From assembly GCF_002303885.1 (NCBI RefSeq), contig NZ_MRCM01000025.1:1-39615 (forward strand): a stretch of 39,615 bases of DNA. Direction: 5' to 3'. Shown piece after piece: positions 1 through 7,645 of the stretch (position 1 is the stretch's first letter; the number at the start of each line of letters is the position of its first letter). Source of the stretch: Flavobacterium sp. ACN2. Lineage in GTDB: Bacteria > Bacteroidota > Bacteroidia > Flavobacteriales > Flavobacteriaceae. The notes under the pieces are model-generated. The model worked only from the letters and a program-made list of their open reading frames with translations. It was not told the origin of the DNA and did no database searches. Position numbers and translations under genes: made by a program.

Positions 1-989
1 GTATATAGAATTATTCTATAATCATTTTTACTTTTCAAAATTTGTTTTACAAACTGATACTTTGCATTGATTACATTGGATTTTTCAAAAGATGAAAATC
101 GGCTTTTATATAAATTATTTTGCTTTTCTAGTACTGAAGAACCATCCTGTTTAATAATTGACTTAAAATATTTTTCCTTGCCCAAACCTATTGTTGAATC
201 TCCTAAAAAAACATTAATTTGCTCATAATCATCATCTAAAGATTTCTCATTTGCATTCTGAGACAAAATATTACTCTTATAATATTTGAAATTTTTTCCA
301 TTGTCAGAAGACGTTTTAATTAGAAGAACATCATTTTCACCCCATGCGATTTGATAGATATTGAAATTTTCTGAAATCAGACTTCTGTATTCTTTTAATT
401 TATTCTTTTCATCAAACTTCAATATTCCTAAAAAGCTATTATTAGGTGCATAAACTTGATTATCAAAATATGCTAAATATTGCTTTTTTGAAGATAGTAT
501 TGGGGTTTCTATGCTTTCGTCACCCGAAGAAATTATATTTACTATTTCTCCGTTTGATTTATCCATTAACATAAATTCACTGAAATTTAAACTTTCACTA
601 ACCGAATTTCTACAAAATGCATACATATTTAAAGTTGGATAAAATCCCAAAAAATCATACCAGCTAGTTGCACTACCATTTGATTCTACTTTCTTTTCTC
701 TTTTTAGCTTAACAATTTTATCATTCGTTTCTATATTATAATAATCCGTATCATAATTTACAGGAACTTCGATAAGAGAATTTTTTGTTACACTTAATCT
801 CTTGTATTCACTCACCGAAATTTCTTCAATATCTAATTTTGGAAGAGCCTCATATTTATCAGAGAAACCAACTGATTTCTGTTCTATCTTATCAATATTT
901 ATAATTGTTTTGCTATTATTGTCTTTTTTTTGACAATTAATAAAGTTTAAAAACAATATTGATATAAGTAATAGATTTATTTTTTTCAT
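1..989 (-). CDS. Putative lipoprotein, partial (3' end beyond window)
   Basis: The reading frame is open from the ATG at 989 to the window edge, about 329 codons with no stop, so the C-terminus lies outside. The N-terminus is MKKINLLLISILFLNFINCQ, a lipoprotein signal peptide with Cys at about residue 19. The mature part is Asp/Asn/Lys-rich with many short beta-like stretches (for example around WYDFLGFYPTLNMYAFC), possibly a beta-propeller. I do not recognise the family with certainty. It lies downstream of a T6SS effector module and just behind one copy of the 78-bp hairpin repeat (16 nt from repeat to ATG). An orphan immunity or envelope lipoprotein is a reasonable inference only. The DNA is very A+T-rich. 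Confidence 0.75.
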   Translation of the reverse strand, partial: MKKINLLLISILFLNFINCQKKDNNSKTIINIDKIEQKSVGFSDKYEALPKLDIEEISVSEYKRLSVTKNSLIEVPVNYDTDYYNIETNDKIVKLKREKKVESNGSATSWYDFLGFYPTLNMYAFCRNSVSESLNFSEFMLMDKSNGEIVNIISSGDESIETPILSSKKQYLAYFDNQVYAPNNSFLGILKFDEKNKLKEYRSLISENFNIYQIAWGENDVLLIKTSSDNGKNFKYYKSNILSQNANEKSLDDDYEQINVFLGDSTIGLGKEKYFKSIIKQDGSSVLEKQNNLYKSRFSSFEKSNVINAKYQFVKQILKSKNDYRIILY

Positions 990-1001
990 TCTTTTATTAT
1001 T

Positions 1002-1079
1002 TTTATAAATTCCCTCAGCTAGCAAAAGTCTACAACTTTTGCTAGCTGGGGCTTTTCTTTTCAATATGTCAAGGAGCTT
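1002..1079 (-). repeat. 78-bp hairpin repeat, copy A
   Basis: This copy has the same length as the one at 2227-2304 and is identical outside the hairpin. The hairpin arms (around CAGCTAGCAAAAG and CTTTTGCTAGCTG on the plus strand) can form a stem of about 16 pairs around a short loop. It ends 12 bases before the ATG at 989, so on the minus strand it is a leader immediately 5' of a lipoprotein gene. No U-tract follows the stem in the minus direction, so it is not an obvious terminator for the leftward genes. Confidence 0.85.
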
Positions 1080-1094
1080 TGTTTTTATTTTCTT

Positions 1095-1865
1095 TTATTC
1101 CGATTTTATTTTAGTGTTATAAACATATCCTTTAATACCTGATTTAGCCTGAATAAACCACCAATTTCCCGAATCATCTAATACGTCTATTTCTTCACCA
1201 GATTTAACTTTCCCAACTATTTCTGAGCTACTATTTTTATCTTTCCTTATATTAGAGTAACCATCCGAATCTTGGATATAATATTTTTTTATTTCTGAAT
1301 TTTGATCATTATTATTTTTTATAGTATGGAATACTTTTATAAAAAAAGCTAAGTCTTTATATCCGTAATAATTTATTTTTTCGAAAGAACTAACAATTTT
1401 AGGGTAAGAAACAAGAAGATTATTTAAAAGTCTATATGACATATCATTATCTGTATCTATATCAGCATTTGATCTGCCTTCAAGCCCAAGATTTAATAGA
1501 GAAGCAATAGCTTCATCAATTTTTTCTGTCGATAATTTATTGGCATTTATTATATTCTTTCTATTATCAGCTAAATAAAAAGCTATGTGATATATAAGCT
1601 CTTGTTTTTTTGAAAGGTATTTCAGGAATTTTTTTCTAATAGTATGATCTCTATTATAAAAGACAAGTGATAATTTGAAATTATTTGAAAAATCATCCCA
1701 ATCTCCAATATTATCAGAAACTTTCTTTATTAAAGATTCATTTTTTTCGTAATTAAATAAAACAACCACATCTCTTGCTAAATCAATATCCTTTAGACTA
1801 GTTTCTAAAGTAGAAGTATTATCATTTAAATATAAAATTTTATTTAAATTTATTAGAGATTTCAT
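1095..1865 (-). CDS. SH3b-domain protein of unknown function
   Basis: 256 residues with no signal peptide or membrane segment. Residues 1 to about 190 are an unrecognised, helix-rich region. The C-terminal 60 residues look like a bacterial SH3 (SH3_3) domain: SNIRKDKNSSSEIVGKVKSG, then a Trp-Trp pair, then GIKGYVYNTKI. This matches the usual nIR..ps..s.vig.l..G......W..V....G..GWV pattern. Such domains bind peptidoglycan peptides or proteins. The gene follows the 110-residue lipoprotein gene after 11 nt, so the two are probably co-transcribed. Its position next to a cell-wall hydrolase effector suggests a defence or accessory role, but nothing in the sequence proves that. Very A+T-rich: 18% G+C by hand count at 1321-1380. 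Confidence 0.7.
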   Translation of the reverse strand: MKSLINLNKILYLNDNTSTLETSLKDIDLARDVVVLFNYEKNESLIKKVSDNIGDWDDFSNNFKLSLVFYNRDHTIRKKFLKYLSKKQELIYHIAFYLADNRKNIINANKLSTEKIDEAIASLLNLGLEGRSNADIDTDNDMSYRLLNNLLVSYPKIVSSFEKINYYGYKDLAFFIKVFHTIKNNNDQNSEIKKYYIQDSDGYSNIRKDKNSSSEIVGKVKSGEEIDVLDDSGNWWFIQAKSGIKGYVYNTKIKSE

Positions 1866-1876
1866 ATATGGATAAC

Positions 1877-2209
1877 TTATAAGCTTGTCTTCTTTAATGT
1901 ATCTATATCTGGTAAAATGTCTTCTCCTATTTTAATATATTTTCCTTCTTTACATATTTGATAATCTATAGATTCGCCAAGAATATTAATATTATTATAA
2001 CCTTCTTTCAAATCACGAGTCTCAATACCAATAATGTCTTTATTAACATTTTCAAAATTTTCACTGGTAGTTTTAAAATTAGATTTATTTAAAATATGGG
2101 TAAACATCTCTATCTCTTTTTTTTCTGTGTTATTTATTTTATTATCCTGACCTTGGCATGATATATTTAAAAAAATCAATAAAATATAAGTATACTTATT
2201 GAGCGTCAT
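1877..2209 (-). CDS. Small lipoprotein
   Basis: 110 residues. The N-terminus MTLNKYTYILLIFLNISCQG is a lipoprotein signal peptide with the lipobox Cys at about residue 18. The mature part is short and polar, with no family I recognise. It follows hairpin repeat copy B (repeat end 2227, ATG 2209) and precedes the SH3b gene by 11 nt. Immunity-type or orphan envelope lipoprotein is an inference from context. Confidence 0.65.
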   Translation of the reverse strand: MTLNKYTYILLIFLNISCQGQDNKINNTEKKEIEMFTHILNKSNFKTTSENFENVNKDIIGIETRDLKEGYNNINILGESIDYQICKEGKYIKIGEDILPDIDTLKKTSL

Positions 2210-2226
2210 TTTTTTTGTTTTTTCTA

Positions 2227-2304
2227 TTTATAAATTCCCTCGGCTAACAAAAGCATTACGTTTTTGCTAGCCGGGGCTTTTCTTTTCAATATGTCAAGGA
2301 GCTT
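2227..2304 (-). repeat. 78-bp hairpin repeat, copy B
   Basis: Ungapped counterpart of copy A at 1002-1079. The two differ at about 10 of 78 positions, all inside the hairpin. Seven are in the loop. One stem pair changes from A-T to G-C by two compensating substitutions, and one further stem base changes to give a wobble in minus-strand RNA. It lies between the 334-residue and 110-residue lipoprotein genes. Confidence 0.85.
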
Positions 2305-2326
2305 AAATTATTAATAGACTTATAAT

Positions 2327-3331
2327 TTATTCTTCACATTTTTTTAGAACTATTGGATTTTTTCCAGCATTTTCTTTAAGCATTACAAAATCATCTACAA
2401 AATCCCTCTTCTTTGTTTTATCATTATATAATCCATTCCAATAAAACAGAATATTATTATCCTTTAAAACAAGCCTACCTATATTTTGTGTTTTAGATAT
2501 TTCACTGTCAACTGTATTCTTTTTATCCTCGTAATATTTTTGTTGAGATTCAGTTCCTTTGAATCTCACATAATATTCATTTAGTTTGTTCTCAATACCT
2601 ACTAATTCCACATTAATAAAAATTGCATTATCAGAATATAATGACATATAACCCTCCATTCCAGAAATTTCAAATGTTGTTAAAGAATTTTCACAATTCA
2701 ACCTCCAAATACCAGAAAGGTCAATTTTACTAGTAATTTGAGTTTCTTTAGATATACTTTTTCTTTCATTTAACTTATAAGTCTTAAATGATTTGCTATT
2801 TAATAGTACTTCAATATATATTTGATTATTATCTGTAGATATTTTAAAATCCTTTTTTTTTACTCCCGTTTTTTCTACGTTAGGTTGGCTGATAATAAAA
2901 TTTCCTAAATAATATAAATTCTTATTTTCAAATAAATAGGCGAATATTGTAGAACTATAGTAATCATCTCCCTCAAATAAAAAGATCTTTTTAGCACTAC
3001 ATTTATAATAATAAAGATTTAAATCTGCACTTTCTAGAGTTAAATTTGAAAGATATTTTTCTCCATTAATCACGAAATCATTTGTAGAATTTTTACCAGA
3101 TACAACTTCAACTATTTCATTTTGAAATTCATAAACAAAACCATTCAGATCATTTTTATTAATACATTTTTGATCAACAAAACATGAAGCATCACTATTG
3201 CTAATTTTCGCATCACTTTTTAAATCGTTCGCGACAAACTCTTCTTTATTGTTTCCCTTACAACAAAAAAGAGTATATAATAAACAGACAAAAAATATTT
3301 TTTTCCTATTAAACACTTCAATTAATTCCAT
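2327..3331 (-). CDS. Lipoprotein, candidate immunity protein for the GH19-M23 effector
   Basis: 334 residues. A short basic N-terminus (MELIEVFNRKK) is followed by a hydrophobic run and Cys (FFVCLLYTLFCCKGNNKEE), a plausible lipoprotein signal. The mature part has a region around DLSGIWRLNCENSLTTFEIS resembling small beta-barrel lipoproteins, but I recognise no named family. The ATG overlaps the end of the effector gene by 10 nt (shared ATGGAATTAA), so translation is probably coupled. A peptidoglycan hydrolase overlapping an envelope-anchored lipoprotein is the classic arrangement of a T6SS effector and its immunity protein. The start fits this overlap, although a later in-frame start would shorten the basic region. 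Confidence 0.7.
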   Translation of the reverse strand: MELIEVFNRKKIFFVCLLYTLFCCKGNNKEEFVANDLKSDAKISNSDASCFVDQKCINKNDLNGFVYEFQNEIVEVVSGKNSTNDFVINGEKYLSNLTLESADLNLYYYKCSAKKIFLFEGDDYYSSTIFAYLFENKNLYYLGNFIISQPNVEKTGVKKKDFKISTDNNQIYIEVLLNSKSFKTYKLNERKSISKETQITSKIDLSGIWRLNCENSLTTFEISGMEGYMSLYSDNAIFINVELVGIENKLNEYYVRFKGTESQQKYYEDKKNTVDSEISKTQNIGRLVLKDNNILFYWNGLYNDKTKKRDFVDDFVMLKENAGKNPIVLKKCEE

Positions 3332-5967
3332 TCTATTTCTTTTAAATTATTTTGAAATTCTATTTCTTTTTGTGACAATTCATCTTCAGTTTTGAAATTG
3401 AAATAAACAGATGGATTACATTTTCCATTTAATCCCGCTGCAGAACCAACATTTGACACTTCAAAATGCAAATGAGGATTTCTTGTAGTAAAATGATTTC
3501 CATTGTGTCCAGAAACTCCAGTTAAACCAATCACATCATCATATTTAACTTCATCTCCTTCTCTAAAAAAATCATTTTTACTAAGGTGCCAAAAAGTAAG
3601 ATAAATAGTTCCATTCTCATCAAATCCTCTTTGCAAAATTTCTCCTTTATTCCTATATTTAGGTTCATAATTCTCATTTTTCAAACTTTTGAATGTATCT
3701 GTATCCAAAACCTTCAGCACAACCACTTTCCCTGCCATAGATGAAGAAGTATATATTTGATGAATTTTACCTTTCACACAAGCGTAGACATTCGTTCCTG
3801 GTTTTGCCAAAAGATCATTTCCTGTATGATTTGCGCTACCATCTCTTATTCTCTCCCCAAAAGATCCATGCCATGGTTTATGTCCTCCTCCTTGAGAATA
3901 CATGCACAACATAGGATTATCAATTGGAAATCTCCATTTACCATTACCCTCATTACTCTTTGTTGTTTTTACAGGTTTACAATTATCAACTTTAAATACT
4001 TCAATTCCTTTTTCGAAATGCTTTTTAGCCTCTTTCCAGCCAACAATATTCCCATTAACTTTTTTTCTAATTTTTTGAATATTTACATCTGAAGAATCTT
4101 TTATTGTATCTGCTGTCTTCCAAATTTCATTCTTTTCCCAGAAAGCTAATGCAGACAAAACTGCATATTTTGCTTCTCCTACTTTTTCAGGTTTAGCTTC
4201 TAAATCTATATATTGATCAGGAAATATTTCTTTTAAAGTTTCAGAAGCTGCCTTATAATTACCCCTACCTGTCAATTGTTTTAATCCTCTTCCTCTAAAA
4301 GTATATCCATCACCACTTGCCTCATTTTTATTTCCGTTTCCAAAACGATTCTCATTCGCATACATATAATTGAGAAGCCTCTTCTGGGGATTATCACTAC
4401 AATATTCTTCTAACAATCCTCTTCTTTCAAGATTTTTTGCTCTATCGCCAAAAACACCTTTACAATTAGAAACTGTATATCGAACAACATCTGTTTCAAT
4501 CATCCAGTCTGGATTTATTCCTAATGTTTCCGCTCCAACTTGAGCAAAAAAATGTGCTTTTCTTAAACAAGTATCTAAATGAACCGATTTACCATTTTTC
4601 TTGCTCAATTTTATAAAACCATTTAAATAATCAACTATTTCTTGTCTAAATCTTTTATGTTTAGTATATATCCCAAAAGTTTTCTCTATATCGCTTAATG
4701 TGATTTCTTTATTACAATTCGGACAAGTACCTTTTTCATCCTTATCACCATCATCTTTACTAGGTTCAAAAAGCTTCAGTACAGCATTTACTATACTGAA
4801 AGAATCTTGTTTAAACACTTTTGAGTCAACGTCAACTGTTACACTTTGCTTAGTTATGTTCGTCTGTAAAACCTGAACATCTGCATACAACTCTTGCTGA
4901 CTTCCTTCAAAAGTATCGTCACCCAAACTTTTAGGTATAGTGTCTAGTGGTATAAGTACTCCATAAATATTACTCTTTATAGTAAATTTTTCATCAAATA
5001 ATAAATCCCTGAATGTTTCATCTCCATCATCTTCATACAATTTAAGACGAATTTCTCTTCCTATTAATCCAACGGAATCAATCCAAACTTTTATTTGTTT
5101 TTCTTTAAAAGTCCCAACAATAGGGCGTCCTGCTGCATCTGTAATATGTACTCTTGTAATTTTTTTAGCTTTTTCAGTTCCAGTTGTAACTGGTGCATTT
5201 GCTTTTGGCTGCTGCACAGGCGGTTTAGTTTGTGCCGGCTGCTGTAATGGTATTTTCTTTTTAACAGGCGCTACAGGTGTTTCCAGGTCATTTACATCAA
5301 CATTTTTGCTAGCCAATTTTTCGTTATCAAAATCAGTAGTTACATAATATTCGTGTATTTTTCCCTCATCTTTACTCTTATTGGCAATTTTTGCAAAACT
5401 TGGTCGTAATACAAAATCGACATCCGCTTTTCCGTCTTTAACTATTCCAGAAAGCGTTTGCAATATATTTTTTTCATTCGCTTTATTATGCCCTGCTCCA
5501 GTGGCATCATCCTCCCAAAGGGTTACAGCTACTTTGCGTTTTTCCATATGCAGACAATGTACTCTTGCTTTAAGAGTCTGTCCGTAAGAAAGCGGTGCTG
5601 TTGGCTTTTTTCCTGCTTTATCCAGCAATTCTATACTTTCAATTTTGGGAGTCTCGGCAGGATGTGTTTTTATATTGAGGCGTGCCACATCTTCTCCTCT
5701 TCTTGCCAGAATACGGATTCCTTTTCTCTCTAAACTTTTTTGAAGAAAGGTATACGAAACTCGTTTTCCTGTTTTATCATTCTCTTTTGTTTTACGCCAT
5801 CTTCCATTTTCTAGAATGTAAATTTCCCATTTTACAGGCTGTTCAAAACTATTGTTTGAAGCTGTGTTTTGAAAAGGCAGAATACTTGGCAAAAAAGTAT
5901 TTACTGAATAAAATTCTTCTTTACCTACAACAGGATCCGTATTTCCAATTATTTTAAAATCTGACAT
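3322..5967 (-). CDS. Bifunctional GH19-like / M23 peptidoglycan hydrolase, putative T6SS effector
   Basis: 881 residues, no signal peptide. Residues 1-220 and about 265-385 are beta-rich repeats of an unrecognised type, joined by a Pro/Gln/Lys linker near 225-265. A CPNC motif (Cys415, Cys418) opens the catalytic part. The GH19-like domain covers about 420-640, with AHFFAQVGAET (Glu480 as candidate general acid) and the GRG.KQLTGRGNY signature near 558-570. The M23 metallopeptidase domain covers about 690-860, with HTGND (His714, Asp718) and HLHFEV (His832, His834), the full zinc-ligand set. Together these would cut both the glycan strand and the cross-linking peptides of peptidoglycan. With no signal peptide, a PAAR-like gene 11 nt upstream and an overlapping lipoprotein gene downstream, T6SS delivery into a target periplasm is the best reading. 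The 3' half is clearly A+T-richer than the 5' half. Confidence 0.85.
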   Translation of the reverse strand: MSDFKIIGNTDPVVGKEEFYSVNTFLPSILPFQNTASNNSFEQPVKWEIYILENGRWRKTKENDKTGKRVSYTFLQKSLERKGIRILARRGEDVARLNIKTHPAETPKIESIELLDKAGKKPTAPLSYGQTLKARVHCLHMEKRKVAVTLWEDDATGAGHNKANEKNILQTLSGIVKDGKADVDFVLRPSFAKIANKSKDEGKIHEYYVTTDFDNEKLASKNVDVNDLETPVAPVKKKIPLQQPAQTKPPVQQPKANAPVTTGTEKAKKITRVHITDAAGRPIVGTFKEKQIKVWIDSVGLIGREIRLKLYEDDGDETFRDLLFDEKFTIKSNIYGVLIPLDTIPKSLGDDTFEGSQQELYADVQVLQTNITKQSVTVDVDSKVFKQDSFSIVNAVLKLFEPSKDDGDKDEKGTCPNCNKEITLSDIEKTFGIYTKHKRFRQEIVDYLNGFIKLSKKNGKSVHLDTCLRKAHFFAQVGAETLGINPDWMIETDVVRYTVSNCKGVFGDRAKNLERRGLLEEYCSDNPQKRLLNYMYANENRFGNGNKNEASGDGYTFRGRGLKQLTGRGNYKAASETLKEIFPDQYIDLEAKPEKVGEAKYAVLSALAFWEKNEIWKTADTIKDSSDVNIQKIRKKVNGNIVGWKEAKKHFEKGIEVFKVDNCKPVKTTKSNEGNGKWRFPIDNPMLCMYSQGGGHKPWHGSFGERIRDGSANHTGNDLLAKPGTNVYACVKGKIHQIYTSSSMAGKVVVLKVLDTDTFKSLKNENYEPKYRNKGEILQRGFDENGTIYLTFWHLSKNDFFREGDEVKYDDVIGLTGVSGHNGNHFTTRNPHLHFEVSNVGSAAGLNGKCNPSVYFNFKTEDELSQKEIEFQNNLKEIEWN

Positions 5968-5978
5968 ACTGCTTTATT

Positions 5979-6473
5979 TTATTTACAAATAGAATCACTC
6001 TCTTCTAAACTCTCCTTAAATTTTGATGTATTTACCAAAGGATTAATTTGATTGTTTACCTGTGGTTTCTCTTTTTTTGCATTTTGTTTTCCAGGCTCGG
6101 CCTTTTGTCCGTGTTTGTCTACCGTGATACAGTCTGGTCCTCCAATGGGACAAGTTCCTTTACTGTCTTCTAATAAAATTTTTCCTTTATTAGACAGTGT
6201 CACTTTTTCATAAAAACCGCTCCATTTATTAATTACAGCCTGACAAGGGAGATAATCACCGCTTCCGTTTGGCTGCATTTTGCATTTACCAAAAGTATTT
6301 TTCTCTAGTGTCTGCCCAATTTCTTTATCGGTTGCAATCAGTTTCTTTTCGGCATCTTTATCGTTGGCATAATGTTTTTCCTGCGATTTTACCTTCAAAG
6401 TATCTGTTTTGGGTTCTACACTGAATTTACATTTCAATGTTGCTCCTTGTACTACTACATGTTTCTCACTCAT
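5979..6473 (-). CDS. DUF4280 PAAR-like T6SS spike-tip protein
   Basis: 164 residues starting MSEKHVVVQGATLKCKFS, the typical start of DUF4280 proteins. These are PAAR-like and thought to cap the VgrG spike and carry effectors. Conserved Cys residues occur in GATLKC, FGKCKM, YLPCQ, GTCPIGGPDC, as expected for a metal-binding beta-hairpin tip. The C-terminal 40 residues are a polar tail rather than a toxin domain, so cargo is probably carried in trans by the 881-residue protein encoded 11 nt downstream. The family assignment is confident; spike capping is inferred from family and context. Confidence 0.85.
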   Translation of the reverse strand: MSEKHVVVQGATLKCKFSVEPKTDTLKVKSQEKHYANDKDAEKKLIATDKEIGQTLEKNTFGKCKMQPNGSGDYLPCQAVINKWSGFYEKVTLSNKGKILLEDSKGTCPIGGPDCITVDKHGQKAEPGKQNAKKEKPQVNNQINPLVNTSKFKESLEESDSICK

Positions 6474-6539
6474 GGCTTTACTTTTTTGAATATCAACTAT
6501 TCTTTTAACCTTCTTAGCACTATAATCTTAAATCCCTCT

Positions 6540-7622
6540 TTAATTATCTTGATTTTCCTCTTTCTTTACAAGTTCAATTTCAATAGTTGCTTTTATAGGT
6601 TCATCGTATTCAATATTACATTGTGCATTTAGTTTTTCAATATTATACGAATCAGGATTTAGAAAGTAAACTGAACTAAAATTTCCTTTCCAAGGCGCAT
6701 AACCGTATATAACATCGTAACCTGTGTCTACATAATCTCCTTTTTGCTCGATTCTTATTAAATCGTTATCGTCTAGAACAGCATCTATTTTCTGCTTTAC
6801 TTTAAAAACCGATTCTTCATCTTTTTCCAACGGAAAGGATACTTCAGTCTCAAATGAATATACTCCTGTATATCCTACATGAATGCCATTAAAAAAAGTC
6901 CTCAAAAAATAATCTGAACGCAGCGATTCTAATAAAGTATCTGAGTTTTCTAAAGCATATTCCGTTTGTTCCATATAAGTTTCTGCTACTTCTCCTTCAT
7001 AATAGTCTAAAACTTCCCTCTTTATTTTTGGCCAGCGGCTTTCAATTTCATCGTAATTATAAATATCAACCCATTTACCAAATTCGTCAACCACAATCTT
7101 TAAAGGATACAGCACTTCTGCGGTCTTTGCTTCAAGTTCTTGTATTACAGAATCTGGTGGTGAACCATTGACATAAATTTCTTTTTCTCTATTAATTTCA
7201 AAGAGATGGTATTTGTTTTTATCCGTCGCGAGCCATTTTACGCCAATAGTCATTTCGATCACGTCAACTGCACTACCTGCCTCAGTAGTATATTTTGCTT
7301 TATAAGTCTTGGTGCTTTTTTCTGATAAAAAAGGTATTTTGTAATCATTTCCAAAAATTACTTTTTTGGGCTTTTTTAGTATTTCCTCTTTTACTTTAGT
7401 CTTTGTTTCTTCAGAAGCCAGAATGACAAATTTCAAATAACTTTTAAAATCCGCTTCAATCAAATCGGGAAGCGGGCAATATATATTATGATATCTTCTG
7501 AGCTCTTGCGAATCGATTCCAAGTTCCTCTGCTACACTTTGCAGCGTATCTCCTTTTCTTACTTTGTATGTAAGATGTTTATCATAAACTGATTCTTCGT
7601 CTGAGTTTTCTAAATAATACAT
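6540..7622 (-). CDS. LysM-domain protein of T6SS locus
   Basis: 360 residues, no signal peptide. A LysM module lies at about 17-60 (YKVRKGDTLQSVAEELGIDS, then LRRYHNIYC). The remaining 300 residues are acidic, mixed alpha/beta and of no family I recognise. LysM modules bind glycan chains, but in contractile injection systems LysM proteins also serve as cytoplasmic baseplate or spike adaptors. Lack of export signals and the position between tssN and the PAAR-like gene favour that second role, for example an effector or spike loading adaptor. This is inference. Same strand and close spacing (23 nt from tssN, 66 nt to the PAAR-like gene) suggest one operon. Confidence 0.75.
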   Translation of the reverse strand: MYYLENSDEESVYDKHLTYKVRKGDTLQSVAEELGIDSQELRRYHNIYCPLPDLIEADFKSYLKFVILASEETKTKVKEEILKKPKKVIFGNDYKIPFLSEKSTKTYKAKYTTEAGSAVDVIEMTIGVKWLATDKNKYHLFEINREKEIYVNGSPPDSVIQELEAKTAEVLYPLKIVVDEFGKWVDIYNYDEIESRWPKIKREVLDYYEGEVAETYMEQTEYALENSDTLLESLRSDYFLRTFFNGIHVGYTGVYSFETEVSFPLEKDEESVFKVKQKIDAVLDDNDLIRIEQKGDYVDTGYDVIYGYAPWKGNFSSVYFLNPDSYNIEKLNAQCNIEYDEPIKATIEIELVKKEENQDN

Positions 7623-7645
7623 TTGCTTTAAACTACTTTTTATTT

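Noticed and set aside
1002..2304. Hairpin repeats as integron attC sites
   Set aside because: The layout (cassette, hairpin, cassette) is suggestive, but there is no GTTRRRY core triplet conserved in both copies (GTTAGCC in one, GCTAGCT in the other) and no integrase in the window.
1002..2304. CRISPR array
   Set aside because: Only two repeat copies, over 1 kb apart, with genes between them.
3757..4092. Plus-strand ORFs antisense to the effector and neighbouring genes (also 3198-3395, 5381-5957, 7816-8115)
   Set aside because: No family resemblance, no promoter or leader; they are shadows of well-supported minus-strand genes.
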